Below, in pieces: positions 32,040 to 44,100 of a DNA stretch of 64,000 nucleotides. The notes beneath the pieces are model-generated. The model ran no database searches, had not been told where the DNA came from, and was given only the letters and a program-made list of their open reading frames with translations. Source of the stretch: Apoderus coryli (lineage: Eukaryota; Arthropoda; Insecta; Coleoptera; Attelabidae). The stretch's first letter is position 1, and every line of letters starts with the position of its first letter. The DNA is taken from contig OU452200.1 in the NCBI GenBank assembly GCA_911728435.2, positions 23,823,715-23,887,714 of the forward strand, read 5' to 3'. Position numbers and translations under genes: made by a program.

Positions 32040-33250
32040 CAATATGAAACAAACATGTTATGTGGAGCCTACGCCTTCTCTCCATGTTCAACCACCCAGC
32101 CGAAACTTATTTATGTGAAACAGGATCGAATTTACGCATTCCGTGAATATACCTCAAACAAGATTCCTTAACAGACTGAATTCGATTTTTGTCCACTACT
32201 GAGAGACACCGAATACCCATAATTAAAAAGGCCTAACACCAAGGCGTCTAGTGTTATTTTTGAAGAGTTAAAATGTGACGAGGATACAAAAAAATTCAAA
32301 TTAGCATACGCTTTACTTAGACATCTAGTAACATGTTGCTTGAATCGAAGGTCGTTTTCAATCTTCCGAATATAGACTCATTGCAGATTTTTTACCCTGA
32401 AGTATATTATTCTCTATTTCAATGTTTAACCGTTGCTGTGCAATATTTTTCTGTTTACCAAAAACAATGAATGGGGATTTAAGAGAGTTCATATGCATAT
32501 GATGCTGGCTTTAAAATTGCACCAAACTTGATTAAATTTGAAACTATGTCTATCTCTGAAATATCATATGAGAACTTTAATTGTTTACCGTCAGCATATT
32601 CATTTTTGACAACTGAAGGCAAGAACAAATGTTTGATGTATAAATACAAAAAAGCAGAGGCGCCAGAACCGAATCCTGATGAACCCCACTCACTACCTTA
32701 CCCTTATCAGACACGCCTCTATCAGTCTCGGTATATTGCAATATAGTGGTTAAATAATCTTTAATTAGTTCAATGGCCGATACTGAAAATCCAGAATAGC
32801 GCAGCACTAAGAAAAAGATTTCATGATTAACTTTTTCAAACGCGTTGGAATAGTCAAGGAAAATCAATGCTATCGTCCCTTCCACGATCAATATCTCTCA
32901 ACACTTCATATATTAGATCCAAGAGTGCCGTGGTACAACTAAGGCCCTTACGAAATCAGGACTGCCTATCTGGTATAATGATATAAAAAAATTTTATGAC
33001 ACATAATAATCTTTTCCACCATTTTTGCTAGTGGACACAATATTGAAATGGGGCGAACATCACCCAGACTCATGACGATTGGTTTTGTGGTAAAGGGAAA
33101 GAAACCCTTAGAAACCTTGCAGCAATATAGGAAAGTATTTCTAAGTAAACAAGTATTAACAATGTTCGTAGCAAATGGCAGAATAAAAGGACAGCACAAA
33201 TATATCATATTGATATTCAAATATGTTAATAGAGACTTCTTGCTTCAAGG
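32040..33250 (-). mobile_element. Decayed LINE, RT domain in several frames
   Basis: From 33220 downward on -: VSLGDVRPISILCPLAKMVEKII, then LIFLDYSNAFEKVNHE, QYTETDRGVSDKGKVVSGV with VLAPLLFCIYTSNICSCL, YADG in place of YADD, and further 3' ESCLRYIHGMRKFDPVSH. Multiple shifts and stops make it dead. The order and wording match jockey-group LINEs and resemble the fragment at 25637-26245. Confidence 0.75.
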
Positions 33251-33414
33251 TTGAAAGAAGTAATTGAAATTATTTTTTTTGTGTACCCAGGTACTTCTTT
33301 ATTTTTAAGGCCTTTAAAATATGTAGTAAATAGATTATGTACCTAATTATTATGTAAAGATATTTATCTTTTAGTATTGCATTTGCATTTAAACACAGCA
33401 AGATATAAAACAGT

Positions 33415-33548
33415 ATTATGTAAACCGTACCATCTACATACACATAGTAATGCATATCCCACCATGTAGAGGCCGAACAAACTCAATGTATAGGTAAAAC
33501 CAGTCGTAAAAATAGAAATAAAAATAGTGTAACCACAAAACGCTAGCT
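33415..33548 (-). repeat. Inverted partial copy of the ribozyme tandem unit
   Basis: Complement of the start of the unit at 33549 onward: it holds TACATACACATAGTAATGCA, GAGGCCGAACAAACTCAATG and GGTAAAACCAGTCGTAAAAA in reverse. It faces copy 1 head to head. Confidence 0.75.
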
Positions 33549-33709
33549 ATTTCTATTTTTACGACTGCTTTTACCTCTACATTGAGTTTGTTCGGCCTCT
33601 GTATGGTGGGATATGCATAACTATGTGTATGTAGATGGTACTGTTTACATATACTACTGTTGTATGTCCTGTTGTGGTTAAATTCAGGCCGATATTGATG
33701 ATGGGCAAC

Positions 33710-33775
33710 GAGTATGGCAGTCTGACGAGGTCATAATAAGAGCGAAACGAATTCGTCAGTATCTGTCGACCCATG
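33710..33775 (+). ncRNA. Hammerhead-like motif, tandem copy 1
   Basis: CTGACGA (33722-33728, a valid CUGANGA core), a 15-base stem-II region that pairs poorly, GAAAC (33744-33748), helix III ACGAATTCGT (fully self-complementary) and then C, giving a GTC cleavage triplet. The stem I match is partial in this copy. Stem II is the weak point. Confidence 0.5.
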
Positions 33776-34224
33776 CCTCAATCTGGTTCTACTTAATTAG
33801 ACTGGGGCCCTGCTAAATTTAACAAAATTCCTGGTGTAGGTAAAACCAGTAATTTTGTTCGCTTCGCCACGAAATTATTTTTCATTTATTGTATTTACCG
33901 ACATGAGATCCTTTTAATTTTTCATTATTTGGCATTGAAAATCGACGACCGAACGCTTGGAGACCACCGTCCGAGCGTTGCTGACACCCAAATATCTTGG
34001 GAGACGCTTGCAGAAGGATAAATAGTCTCCTGCTAGCGTTTTGTGTTTACAGAATTTTTATTTATTTTTATATTTATTTTACGACTGGTTTTACCTATAC
34101 ATTGAGTTTATTCGGCGTCTGTGTGGTGGGATATGCATTACTATCTGTATGTAGATGGTACTGATTACATATATCTACTGTTGTATATCTTGCTGTGCTT
34201 AAATGCAGGCCGATATTGATGATG

Positions 34225-34285
34225 AGCAACGACTATGGTACTCTGACGAGCGAAACGAATTCGTCAGTATCTGTCGACCCATGCC
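34225..34285 (+). ncRNA. Hammerhead-like motif with deleted stem II, tandem copy 2
   Basis: CTGACGA (34243-34249) is joined almost directly to GAAAC (34252-34256): 13 bases present in copy 1 are missing, bounded by GAG repeats. Stem I pairs TACT/AGTA and ATGG/CCAT. The ACGAATTCGTC helix III is intact. Likely inactive. Confidence 0.5.
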
Positions 34286-34449
34286 TCTGTCTGGTTCTAC
34301 TGAATTAGACTGGGGCTCTGCTAAATCAAACAAAATTTCTTGTTTAGGTAAAACCAGTAATTTTGTCCGCTTCGCCACGAAATTATTTTTCATTTATTAT
34401 ATTTACGGACATGAAATCCTTTTAATAAAAGTATCTTCAATTTTACAAG

Positions 34450-34883
34450 CCCCCCGCTGGTTTTATAGGTTAGATTAGGTTCGTTTCTCAATAACCGGAA
34501 ATAAATAGTAAAACTAAAACTTTCTACTGCTGCACGTGAAGAAACTTCGATGACTTTACAAAAACATCAGACAGAACATGTGTTGCTGTTTTAATGTTAC
34601 TTTTCTATACCTAACAATGAAGTATCACTAGGCACGTCTTGCTAAACTGCTTTTATCGCAAATTTATGAACAAATGAATTAATATTGCCAATAATAATGT
34701 TTGTAAAACCATTCAAAACTATTTATCCATCGTAATTTAAAACTTGCAAATGCAAAAGAAATATATTCTTTAATATGTATGTAGGTGTTTTCAGTACCTA
34801 CTTTCGAAGTATTTTAAGCACTTTAACAGTTCTCGAATTACTTTCCATCATATTTAAAATACTTTTAGTAAGTACCTCAAATA
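34450..34883. other. Non-coding DNA
   Basis: No feature is recognised up to the TA that flanks the mariner-type element. Confidence 0.35.
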
Positions 34884-34885
34884 TA

Positions 34886-35025
34886 CACCCTGTTTCATTA
34901 ATATTGCAAAAAAATTTAGGATGAGTTTCCTTGCTTAAAAATAAGAAAAAAAGTTCATGTGAACCTGTGTCCGAAAATGCTTTGTTTCGAAGATACAGGG
35001 TGTTAAAATTTTATTTATTTTTTTG
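34886..35025 (+). repeat. Left terminal inverted repeat
   Basis: Pairs with 37000-37139. It contains TTCATTAATATTGC, TTAGGATGAGTTTCC and, near the inner end, ATACAGGGTGTTAAAATTTT. Confidence 0.9.
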
Positions 35026-35714
35026 GTTTTTGTAAATAACTTTTGACATAATTGGAATATTTTAATAAAAATTAGTATGTAGGGGTTTTTTGACATGAGA
35101 AATTTAATTTTGATATTAGTTTGGCGTTTTCTTGTAGGTGGCGCCACCTACATATATTTTCACCTATTTAAAGAGTCATAACTTTTTTAATCGTACTTCT
35201 TTTTATTTCTAAGAATAAAAATGGATTTATCTATCAGTTTTTCCGCAAAACATGCATACTTGGTAGAAGTCGCTACGAGCAACCGTTCTCGAGGTATTTA
35301 GATTTGAAAAAGTCAATGCCTGTAATTTTAAAAGGTAATATTTATGTATTATAAATTTTCTTTTATCTTAGAAAAGTGTTTTAAGGTTAATTGTTATTTA
35401 TTGTAAGTAATAAATTTAAACGCATTTTGTCACAAAAGATTTAGCAATAGTTATTTGTCTTAAATTTTCGAAACATAATAATACAATAACGATTTTTCTG
35501 GAAAAGGCAAAAACGCAAAGGTTTTATTATTATCTTTTTTTATTTATCAATATTAATCATAAGGGCGTTTAAAAAAACGAACGTTTAACAAAAATGCTGT
35601 GAAACAGTCAGCTACTAAAATAATAATAACAATAACAACAATAACTGACATTAACAATTTTGTAAGAAAAATATTTAAGAAATGACAATCTCATTAAAAA
35701 GTCCTTTGTTTAAA

Positions 35715-36824
35715 TTACAAGAGTTGTTCAAAATGTGAACCCCCAACTGTAATACAAGCATCTATCCTACGACGCATTGATTGGCGAACGCGTTCAAATA
35801 TTCCGGGTGTGTGTCTAATTGTTTCACAGGATGCAATGATGCGGTTTCTTAATTCCTCCACAGTTTCTATTGGGGTCGTATAAACCAAATGTTTAAGGTG
35901 ACCCCAAAGGAAAAAATCCAATGAATTTAGGTCCGGAGACCTCGGGGGCCAGGGTTGTGCTCCTCCTCGACCGATCCAACGATTTGGATACACAGTATTT
36001 AAATATTCCCGCGCAACTAAACTGAAATGTGGAGGAGCGCCATCGTGTATGAAATACATTTGCAATCTCAATTGTAGTGGGACATCTTCTAAAAGTATGG
36101 GTAATACATCTTCAAGAAAACGACGATAAACTTCTCCAGTAAGCCTCGGTTGTAAAAAATATGGGCCTATCAAATGGTCTTCAATAATCCCCACCCAAAC
36201 GTTAAGTGAAAACTGGTGTTGATGACGGCCTTCTAAAATTGCATGTGGGTTTTCACCTGCCCATACATGATTGTTGTGGAAATTAATTATGGCTTCTCTG
36301 GAGAAATTTGCCTCATCGGTGAATAATATTCGTCCTAAAAAATGTGGATTTTCTCCAAGTTTTTGTTGCATCCATCGACAAAAATCTACTCTTAGGGGAA
36401 AATCTGTGGGTAAGAGTGCCTGTACACGCTGGATGTGATAAGGGTATAAGAGATTGTTCTTTAAAATTCTGAAAACTGTTGAAGCACTTACATTTACGTT
36501 TAAAGCACGATTCATATGTAAAGCAATCTTTCTGGTACTTGTTGTAGGAGTTTCTTCAATCTGATGAAGCACATGTTCTTCTACCTGTGGAGTTGCTGCT
36601 GTGCGGGGCCTCCCGTTTTCAGCGGTTTGTTTTTGAAAACTTCCATTTTCATGAAGACGTTGATGGAGACGAGAAAACATCGTATGATACGGGATGACAC
36701 GATTAGGGTATTTTTCTTCATAAAGACGTCTAGCTGCTAATGAATTACCGTTGGCCAGGCCATAAACGAAATGCATATCGCACATTTCACTATTTGTGTA
36801 ATTCATTTTGAAAAGCTTAACCAA
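35715..36824 (-). CDS. Intact DDE transposase, 369 aa
   Basis: Cuts and rejoins the element at its inverted repeats. The N-terminal region (about 7-65: TNSEMCDMHFVYGLANGNSL, NRVIPYHTMFSRLHQRL) matches the insect helix-turn-helix domain catalogued as DUF4817, followed by a second DNA-binding segment to about 130. The catalytic core has ILFTDEANF (Asp170), MYFIHDGAPPHFS (Asp261) and PPRSPDLNSLDFFLWG (Asp298), leaving 36 residues between the last two acids. No stop or frameshift interrupts it. The start ATG at 36824 gives the normal family length; an ATG six codons in is an alternative. Probably capable of activity, judged only from sequence. Confidence 0.9.
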   Translation of the reverse strand: MVKLFKMNYTNSEMCDMHFVYGLANGNSLAARRLYEEKYPNRVIPYHTMFSRLHQRLHENGSFQKQTAENGRPRTAATPQVEEHVLHQIEETPTTSTRKIALHMNRALNVNVSASTVFRILKNNLLYPYHIQRVQALLPTDFPLRVDFCRWMQQKLGENPHFLGRILFTDEANFSREAIINFHNNHVWAGENPHAILEGRHQHQFSLNVWVGIIEDHLIGPYFLQPRLTGEVYRRFLEDVLPILLEDVPLQLRLQMYFIHDGAPPHFSLVAREYLNTVYPNRWIGRGGAQPWPPRSPDLNSLDFFLWGHLKHLVYTTPIETVEELRNRIIASCETIRHTPGIFERVRQSMRRRIDACITVGGSHFEQLL

Positions 36825-36999
36825 CTTAATAATTAAATACTTGACTAATCAATGTCAATATGAGATGCATTAAAATGTTTTTTTTTTCAGTTGTCATTTG
36901 TTATTTGCTTTCTATTGCCATGACAAATCATAGCACACTCGATGAAAAAAGTGAACATTTACTTTTGCGCAATCAGTTACTGTGCGCTTTAAATAATTT

Positions 37000-37139
37000 A
37001 CACAAAATAAATAAAATTTTAACACCCTGTATCTTCGAAACAAAGCATTTTCGGACACAGGTTCACATGAACTTTTTTTCTTATTTTTAAGCAAGGAAAC
37101 TCATCCTAAATTTTTTTGCAATATTAATGAAACACCCTG
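37000..37139 (-). repeat. Right terminal inverted repeat
   Basis: Complement of the left repeat; outer end CACCCTG on + followed by TA. Confidence 0.9.
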
Positions 37140-37144
37140 TATAT

Positions 37145-37726
37145 ACAGAATATTTCTATTACTTCTTTGAAAATTGTGTTACATGTTTCAAATACTAATA
37201 CCCAAAAATAAAAGTTATTGAAGTACCGGTACGGACAATGTAATTAGACAATTAATTTCAATAATCAATAAAGTGATAACTATACCCACATTAAAGTTAG
37301 CAGAAAAAGTCAATGTTTAAAATCTAGTGCAATTGAAGGGGATGGGTTGGGTTAGGTGTAGCTAGGTACGCACATTAAAACACTCTTTACAATTGAAAAA
37401 TAATAATTTATTGTTTTTTTTTTTTTTTTAATAAAAATAGCTAATAATATTTTCTTGTCTACACCCGTCTTTAAAAATTCATTCGAGTTATTTATTGATG
37501 TGTACTTCGCTAATTTAGTCAGTTGCTAGTTATAAATGTCAGTGTATATATCACGGCTATAAAAAAGTGTGATTTATATAGCAGAAAAATCTATTGAAAG
37601 GGGTCATTCAAAAAAATTCCTCTAAATATTATCGCTAGCCATCCTGATATGTGTACGAATCAAAAGTTTAGACTATTTTCATTATAAAAACGAGTATATG
37701 AAAAAGAAAATTAGCATATTCGTACA
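37145..37726. other. Downstream region of the NSUN7-like gene
   Basis: Probably holds the 3' untranslated sequence of the - strand gene that stops at 37727; AATAAA on - near 37405 is a possible poly(A) signal. No other feature is seen. Confidence 0.4.
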
Positions 37727-38167
37727 TTAAATAAAATGAAATGGGCAATACTCTCTAGGAAATTCTACATTTGTGATTGTGACAGGCACTTGTACTCTTA
37801 CTGTATTATGATTTCTAGACAGTCTTAATTTAGGGAAAATAGGAAATCTCAATTGTGAGTTTGTTTTAGCGGCAATTTCATCAATTTTTGATGTAGATGA
37901 TAAAATTGCATCTATAACGTTCCGCTGTATTCCGCTTTGGTTTTGAGCCGGTGGTTTGAATTTTGGCGTTGGCACAATTTTGTGATGAGCGAGGCACTTT
38001 TTCAAAGACAGAATATGCCGCGTTGCTTCTGCCCACCATCGTCGATATTGGGATACCGTATAATGTTTATCAATTTCGTCCACAAGACATTTCCGACATG
38101 CATCTACATTGTCTGTTTCTTTTGTATGACGCAAAAATGTATGAGTTGGTGCTGCTATTCGATCAAT
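37727..38167 (-). CDS. NSUN7-like gene, likely terminal exon
   Basis: Acceptor CGTGTGCAG, then IDRIAAPTHTFLRHTKETDN, a basic tail and TAA at 37729-37727. 146 codons, phase 0, as left by the exon at 42316. Assignment to this gene rests on phase and strand; it could be the end of a separate gene. Confidence 0.6.
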   Translation of the reverse strand: MDRIAAPTHTFLRHTKETDNVDACRKCLVDEIDKHYTVSQYRRWWAEATRHILSLKKCLAHHKIVPTPKFKPPAQNQSGIQRNVIDAILSSTSKIDEIAAKTNSQLRFPIFPKLRLSRNHNTVRVQVPVTITNVEFPREYCPFHFI

Positions 38168-41100
38168 CTGCACACGAAATAGAAAAGGTACTTAAAAAAC
38201 TTGGTAAGATTTGTTGTTGTTAAAGGGTAATGTTTTTTTCGTTGTTTTTCGAATTTAAAGTGTATCACATGCACACACTTTCTAAATAATATAAAAATAG
38301 AATCTTGGATATGATGTTTGAAATTCCAGGGCAATCATTATCAGCTCGAAGATAGTAAAAATTATATATAGCACATAATATCTTTATTGTTGTAGGAACC
38401 ATGGAAGTCATCAAAACAATGTACACAAATTAAAACGAATTATTAAGAATTAAGATATGATAATTGTTCATAAACAAGGGCAGAAAATGTTGACTACTGC
38501 GCTTTTTGTAACAACAATCTTTATACTGTTTTTTTATAAAATTTTCCTAGCGGGTTTTTTTCTGGTTTGAATGTGGCTAAATTAAATATTTCTGGATACT
38601 ATTTGATTTAAATACATAACAAAAGAAGATAATTTCAAAAAATAGTCCATTCAAGTGGAGTGGTAAATTTTTAGTGACAAAAAAAGTCAAATCTTCACTA
38701 AAATAACTTTAATAGAATCAATAGCTATTGTCCAAACGTGTTTCGGAACTGAATCTAGTTCCATCATCAGTGGCGAAACGAGAAACTTTACAAAATCAAT
38801 GTAGTGTATCCCTTAAGTTTCTACTGAGGTCACCTTTATGGAAAAAATATTAGTTATATTGTATTAATAAAGAAAAAATCAATTTAAATTAAGTAACACT
38901 AACATTATTTTTGTTATTTTTCATTTTCTTTTTGAAGATCAAGATTAAAGATTAATCAATTTGGAATTTTTATTCTTCAATTTACGTCGATAGAAATCGA
39001 AATATGAAAAAAAAATTCCATAAAGTTGACCTCACTAGAAATTTAAAGGATACACTACATTAATTTTGTAGTTTCTCTTTTCCCCACTGATGATGGAACT
39101 AGACTGAGTTACGAAACATGTTTGGCCAATAGATATGAATTTCTATTAAATTTATTTTGGTTGGAGATAAAAGATATATTAAAACTGTGTTTTTAAAATA
39201 ACACCTAATAAAAATATAGTTCTGGAATCTATTGAAACAAATCAGAATCAATTAGAGACGAATCTCGCAAAAATAAATTTAATAGAAATTCGTAAATTTT
39301 ATCAAAAAAAAAAAAAAAATGAATTAACTCATTCAATTTTCGATTTCTGTCAAATTAATTTAAAAAAAAAGTTAATAACCATCACGATCTACAAAAAGAA
39401 ATGTGAATAACAGAATAATGTTAGTTATTTAGATAATATTTAATTATACATACAACAAACAAATTTTTTCCATAAAGGTGACCTCGGTGGAAATTCCTAC
39501 AACAATGATTTTATTAGTTTATCTTTTTGCCACTGATGATGGAACTGGTGTAAGTTCCGAAACATGTTTGCATAATATTCATGAATTTCTATTAAATTTC
39601 TTTTTGTGGAATTCGACTTTTGTCATTGAAGAAGAATGAACTATTTAAAAAAAATCAGACACAATTTGCAAAGCATTTTCATATTACGAATATGAAGATG
39701 CTTGATTGCACATTGGAAATTAATCAAATTTTCAGATATATAGTTACATTTTTCTCTCTTTACGAATGGCATTTTTTGGTTTTTTGCGCTCAAAAAGATA
39801 GAAGTTTTTGTAATTGAGGAGAATTTTTATCACAAAAATTAATTACAGTTTTCAAGGGAATTTAATTGTTTCAATTTTAATTACCTGGATTGAAAATCGC
39901 CTCGAAAAATAATAAACTTGTGATTTTGTTTAATTTGTTCCTTATATGTAATATGAGCTTTTCACTACAGGGTGACTCGAATTCGATGTTCACTTATTTA
40001 TTGTCAACTATTAAATTATTTGTTGTTTGTTGAACTAGTCTATTATAAGTAAAAATGCATAGCTTCCCTTGGATATTTTTACAAAATTGTTAGAAATTCA
40101 GGATCTTAACTCCAAATTGGCGACGACGAAACGTCGTATTATAACAAAACGTGTTATTGATCGCTGGGTTCGTAATATAAAACGCTTTCAGATTCCAATC
40201 TTTAAAAAACCGGTCAATTTTAAAAAAACAAAGTTGATGGTTGATCACGGATGAAAGGTCCGATGCCAGTAATTTAAACATCATTGGATAGAGCGGACTC
40301 CACCCTGTACAAGGTGTCCCATTTTGGCTGTTTTTACGGTTATTTTTAAAGATAAAATCTTGCGGTTTTCGCGCATCTTTGTGGATTTTTTACGAGGAAA
40401 ACGATATCCTCTATCGCGGTCATGCATAAAATTTGACAAAATTTAATATAATTCATTTTTTGCAAAAATGGCTGATGCTATCACTTTTATACTTGGACCA
40501 GTTAAAACTACTGACAAAAGCTATAAAATAGTACCATCATTTTTGTCCCTGGATAGGGTTACAAGAAGGGTACTGTTTTATAGCCTTTAACAGTAGTTTT
40601 AACTGGTCCAACTATAAAAGTGATATTAGCGGGCATTTTTGCAAAAAATTTAATCTATTAAATTTGCCGCTAGTTCGAACTTTGTCAAATTTAGGTATGA
40701 CCGCCCCTAGATAGGGTTACGAGAAGAGTATTGTTTTATAGCTTTTGTCGGTAGCTTTAACGGGTCCAAGAATAAAAACGTCCCAATCAAATCTGTTTTC
40801 TGCTGTTTCGACAGTTTCTTCGAAGTTATCAAAATCGATAATGTTATTATATATTCTGTCAAATAAATTTCCCACATCGTTATTTTGACCTCCAACTTCA
40901 TTTTCGTCGTCACTTACATCGCCAATTGAATCTATATCCGACAATATTTAATCAATATATGTGAACAATTCTTCAGAACTTTTTTGTCTCAAAGTAACTT
41001 GGGCTATTTTTGCAAAAAAAAATATTCTATTAAACTTTCCGCTAGGTTGGAGTTTGCCAAATTTAACTATGAACGCCACTGGATAGAGTTACAATTTCTA

Positions 41101-44100
41101 AGTATTTCAGTACAATATTCAGTGTTTTGATGTTATATCCCGTGCTTACGAACGCCTATTACGTTCGGCTATACACGGTAAAACGGTGTACTATCTTTGG
41201 TGTGCTATTTTCACACCGGAGCTTCTATCTCTTTTATTATTTTCGAAATTCTAATGGTTGCCCCGAATTTGTATTATTGTCCAAATTTAGATATTTTAAT
41301 GTCACAAAAAATTGTGAATCCTAATACATTGATTGAAAAATAATGTATTTGAATGTTCACTCTTCGCAGTGAATTGGTTGTTTTGTTTTCTTTATATTAT
41401 CTACTTATTTCTATTTTTCCACCAAATGTTAAAATATCTTTACGTAGGTACCAATTAAAAATTATCAGGCATTTGACTTGAACACTACAACAGACCATAT
41501 GCCTAAAGTGTTTAGCTGTGTTTATCTCAGTATATTTCTGAGCTCTAATTAATGCAAAACGGTTACATCCTAGCTAATAAGGTTTTGCAAATTAGCAGTC
41601 TAACCCTAAGGGATTAACGAGTAAGCAATACTTGCTAGGTAATAAAATATTCCACTAAATATTTTATAAATGTGGGGCTTTGACAGATTGAACTTCAAAA
41701 TGCAAACAATTAGTACATTTTGAAAATAATCATAACAAGAATGCCTCAAAAAGTATGAAAGATCAAAATTATAATTTATAATAGCATATTCATAAATATT
41801 TCATCGTAAATAGTAGACAAAAACGCAAACACTTTTCAATAATATTACCAATACTAATTTCATATAGATTGTAAGAAGGCAATAATTGTTTTTGAAAATG
41901 TATAGATAATATAACTTTGTGTGAGTCAGCAATCTTTAAAAAAAATTCTCTAAAGTTTTGTTGCATAATTTTGAAGCATACCTAACACTACTCTATTATC
42001 TTATTGTGTGATAAGTTTCATCAAAATATCAACTGTGTCTTATGCGATGCTCAAGCCTTTCCTTTCATATATTCGAAAATCTGTCCAACTCGGGATGATG
42101 TAATTAACAAAAAAAAAAAACAAAATTACTTATAAAACTTAACTCATATACTTATTATGCCTTTTGAGTAAGGAAAGGCCACTAGCGACACCCATTATAT
42201 ATATGAATTGCAAATTTAGGTGTTTCCAATGTATCACAAACTAGAGTGAAAACGTCCACCATAACAGATAACGTTTTAGCTAGTAGCGTTTCCTTAGTTG
42301 AATCGACCTATATACCTCTGTCTCTTTCAATTTTTTTCTTGATCTTGGTTTGCGTTCTGATATCTCTTTCTTCCTCATTGTTCTACTTGTTTTCGATTTT
42401 GTCGCAGCCGGATTCGTAGTACTTCCGAATAAACCTCGATTTTCTGCCATTTTTATCATATATTTATCATCCAGTCGGATTATTTCCTAAAATAAAATAA
42501 AGGTAGGTGTATCAGACCAAAAAGTTAATATAGATTCTTATTTCCTGCGCACGCTAATAGTACATAGTACCTAATATATTATTCATCATTCCATGATAGC
42601 TACTAAAATTACCAAGTAGGTATGATATTTATATTAGGTATATCGTTAATAATTATATTTTAAATTGTAATTCATTACTGTCAAATAATAATGTGTTAGC
42701 ACAATTGTTTGTATTTTCGAGCTAACCGATGCAGTAATTTTTACTTTTTTCAATAAAGCAACAATCGTGGACAAAAATAGAGAATATTTTTATAGATTTT
42801 TTAACAAAAAACAAACAAATGGCAAATCATCTACGAACATAACTAATCAAATTCTATAGCACTAGTAGTAGTAATCAAGTTGAACTTTATTACCTTTCTC
42901 TGAAGTAGCGCCAAATAACAGCCTTCTTTCTTAACGCTATCACATATATTTTCGCTTGGACATAGGGTAGGTAGTTCAGGAGATTCAAATATATCGCTGT
43001 CAGGAACCTACAATACCACAAACAGCAAAATAGCCGAATTAAAATAATCTTGAATTTCATTATAAATACAACAACAAAATGTTATTATTTCTACTTTCTG
43101 AGACTAATTGATTCACCTATATTTATAATGAAATTAGACGATTTTAATTTAGAAGACGTTCCAAATTCAAAGCCTACGAGCAATGATACGATAAATTTAT
43201 TGTAGTGTCCCTGTAGAGTATAGAGGCAGCAGCAATACCTGATACCTATACATAACATTAAGAACGGTCACAGCCTTCTTTAGACAAGCCATGAATAAGA
43301 AAATTTGGCAACGGGCAATTCAAGTCGATTGTTACTAAATACGATTACAAAAGAGTTTACATATTATATTTCTCTTCTATCTGTTCATGGTTTGTCTAAA
43401 GAAAGCTGGGGAACGGTATGATATTTTGCTGCAATAACATATTAACAGTGTATAGGATCAGAAATAAAACAGTGGCTTAAATTTATTGATCCTTTATTTA
43501 AACTTCTTCAGGGCTCTACTGACATTAATTAGAATTTAAATACATATAAAAACTGAGTTCCAAAAAAGTGACATGATTTTTAATCTAATTTTTTCTGTTT
43601 TATTTTTAAACCAGTTTTAATAACTTTTTATGTTTTTTTTATATTGATTTGAGTCAAACAACAGACGTAATTTCTATCAAATCTTTTAATCGTGAGATGA
43701 TTTACAAAAAGAAAATATTTGCAATAATTATCACAAAAGATTGTGTTGTCAACATAACGATGTTAAATTAGTGTGAGACCTTTTATTAAGAATTTTAATG
43801 AATAACCTAAAGTTTTATAGCAATAATTAATTTTTTTCACAAGATGTATGTATACATGTTTAAATCAAATTGGTTTGTGATTTGTGCATAATACAAATTA
43901 CAGTTTTCTGTTGTGAACCCTAAGATAGCTTAACAGACTTGGCCTAGTCCTTCGTTGGAATACGCCTGTGCGTGAGATTTATTGACATGGTAATGCTGCG
44001 GCACATCAGCAAACACACGACCCCTGACTGAAGCCCGACCCAATCGCATAGTCATCGTGTAAATATGCCTTCTTACACAGTCATAGAGCGTAGGTGAAGG

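Larger units (their letters stand above)
33541..34440 (+). repeat. Tandem repeat of about 510 bp with a hammerhead-like core
   Basis: ACGACTG..TTTTACC at 33561 recurs at 34081, and TAAAACCAGTAATTTTGT at 33841 recurs at about 34349. Shared stretches between include GGTGGGATATGCAT, TATGTAGATGGTACTG, GGCCGATATTGATGATG and GAATTCGTCAGTATCTGTCG. Copy 2 stops at about 34440. Each unit contains CTGACGA...GAAAC followed by palindromic ACGAATTCGT. A partial copy lies at 23350-23405. The ORFs here are not convincing. Confidence 0.75.
34886..37139. mobile_element. Tc1/mariner-superfamily transposon, apparently intact
   Basis: A 2254-bp element flanked by TA at 34884-34885 and 37140-37141. The inverted repeats are about 140 bp; from the eighth base inward they look identical over more than 120 bases, so insertion was recent. 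They enclose an intact 369-codon transposase gene on -. The outermost seven bases differ: CACCCTG at left but CAGGGTG at right when read inward, i.e. one is the reverse complement of the other. Confidence 0.9.
38640..39180. mobile_element. Palindromic element C with hammerheads at both ends
   Basis: Starts with TAGTCCATTC...AGTGGAG, as in A and B. The left arm (about 38690-38850) and right arm (about 39005-39170) share inverted GGTCACCTTTATGGAA, GTAGTGTATCC and the terminal AATAGAAAT..TTTAAT block. Hammerhead motifs sit near each outer end, - at left and + at right. No ORF. Both arms resemble element A more than B. Confidence 0.75.
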
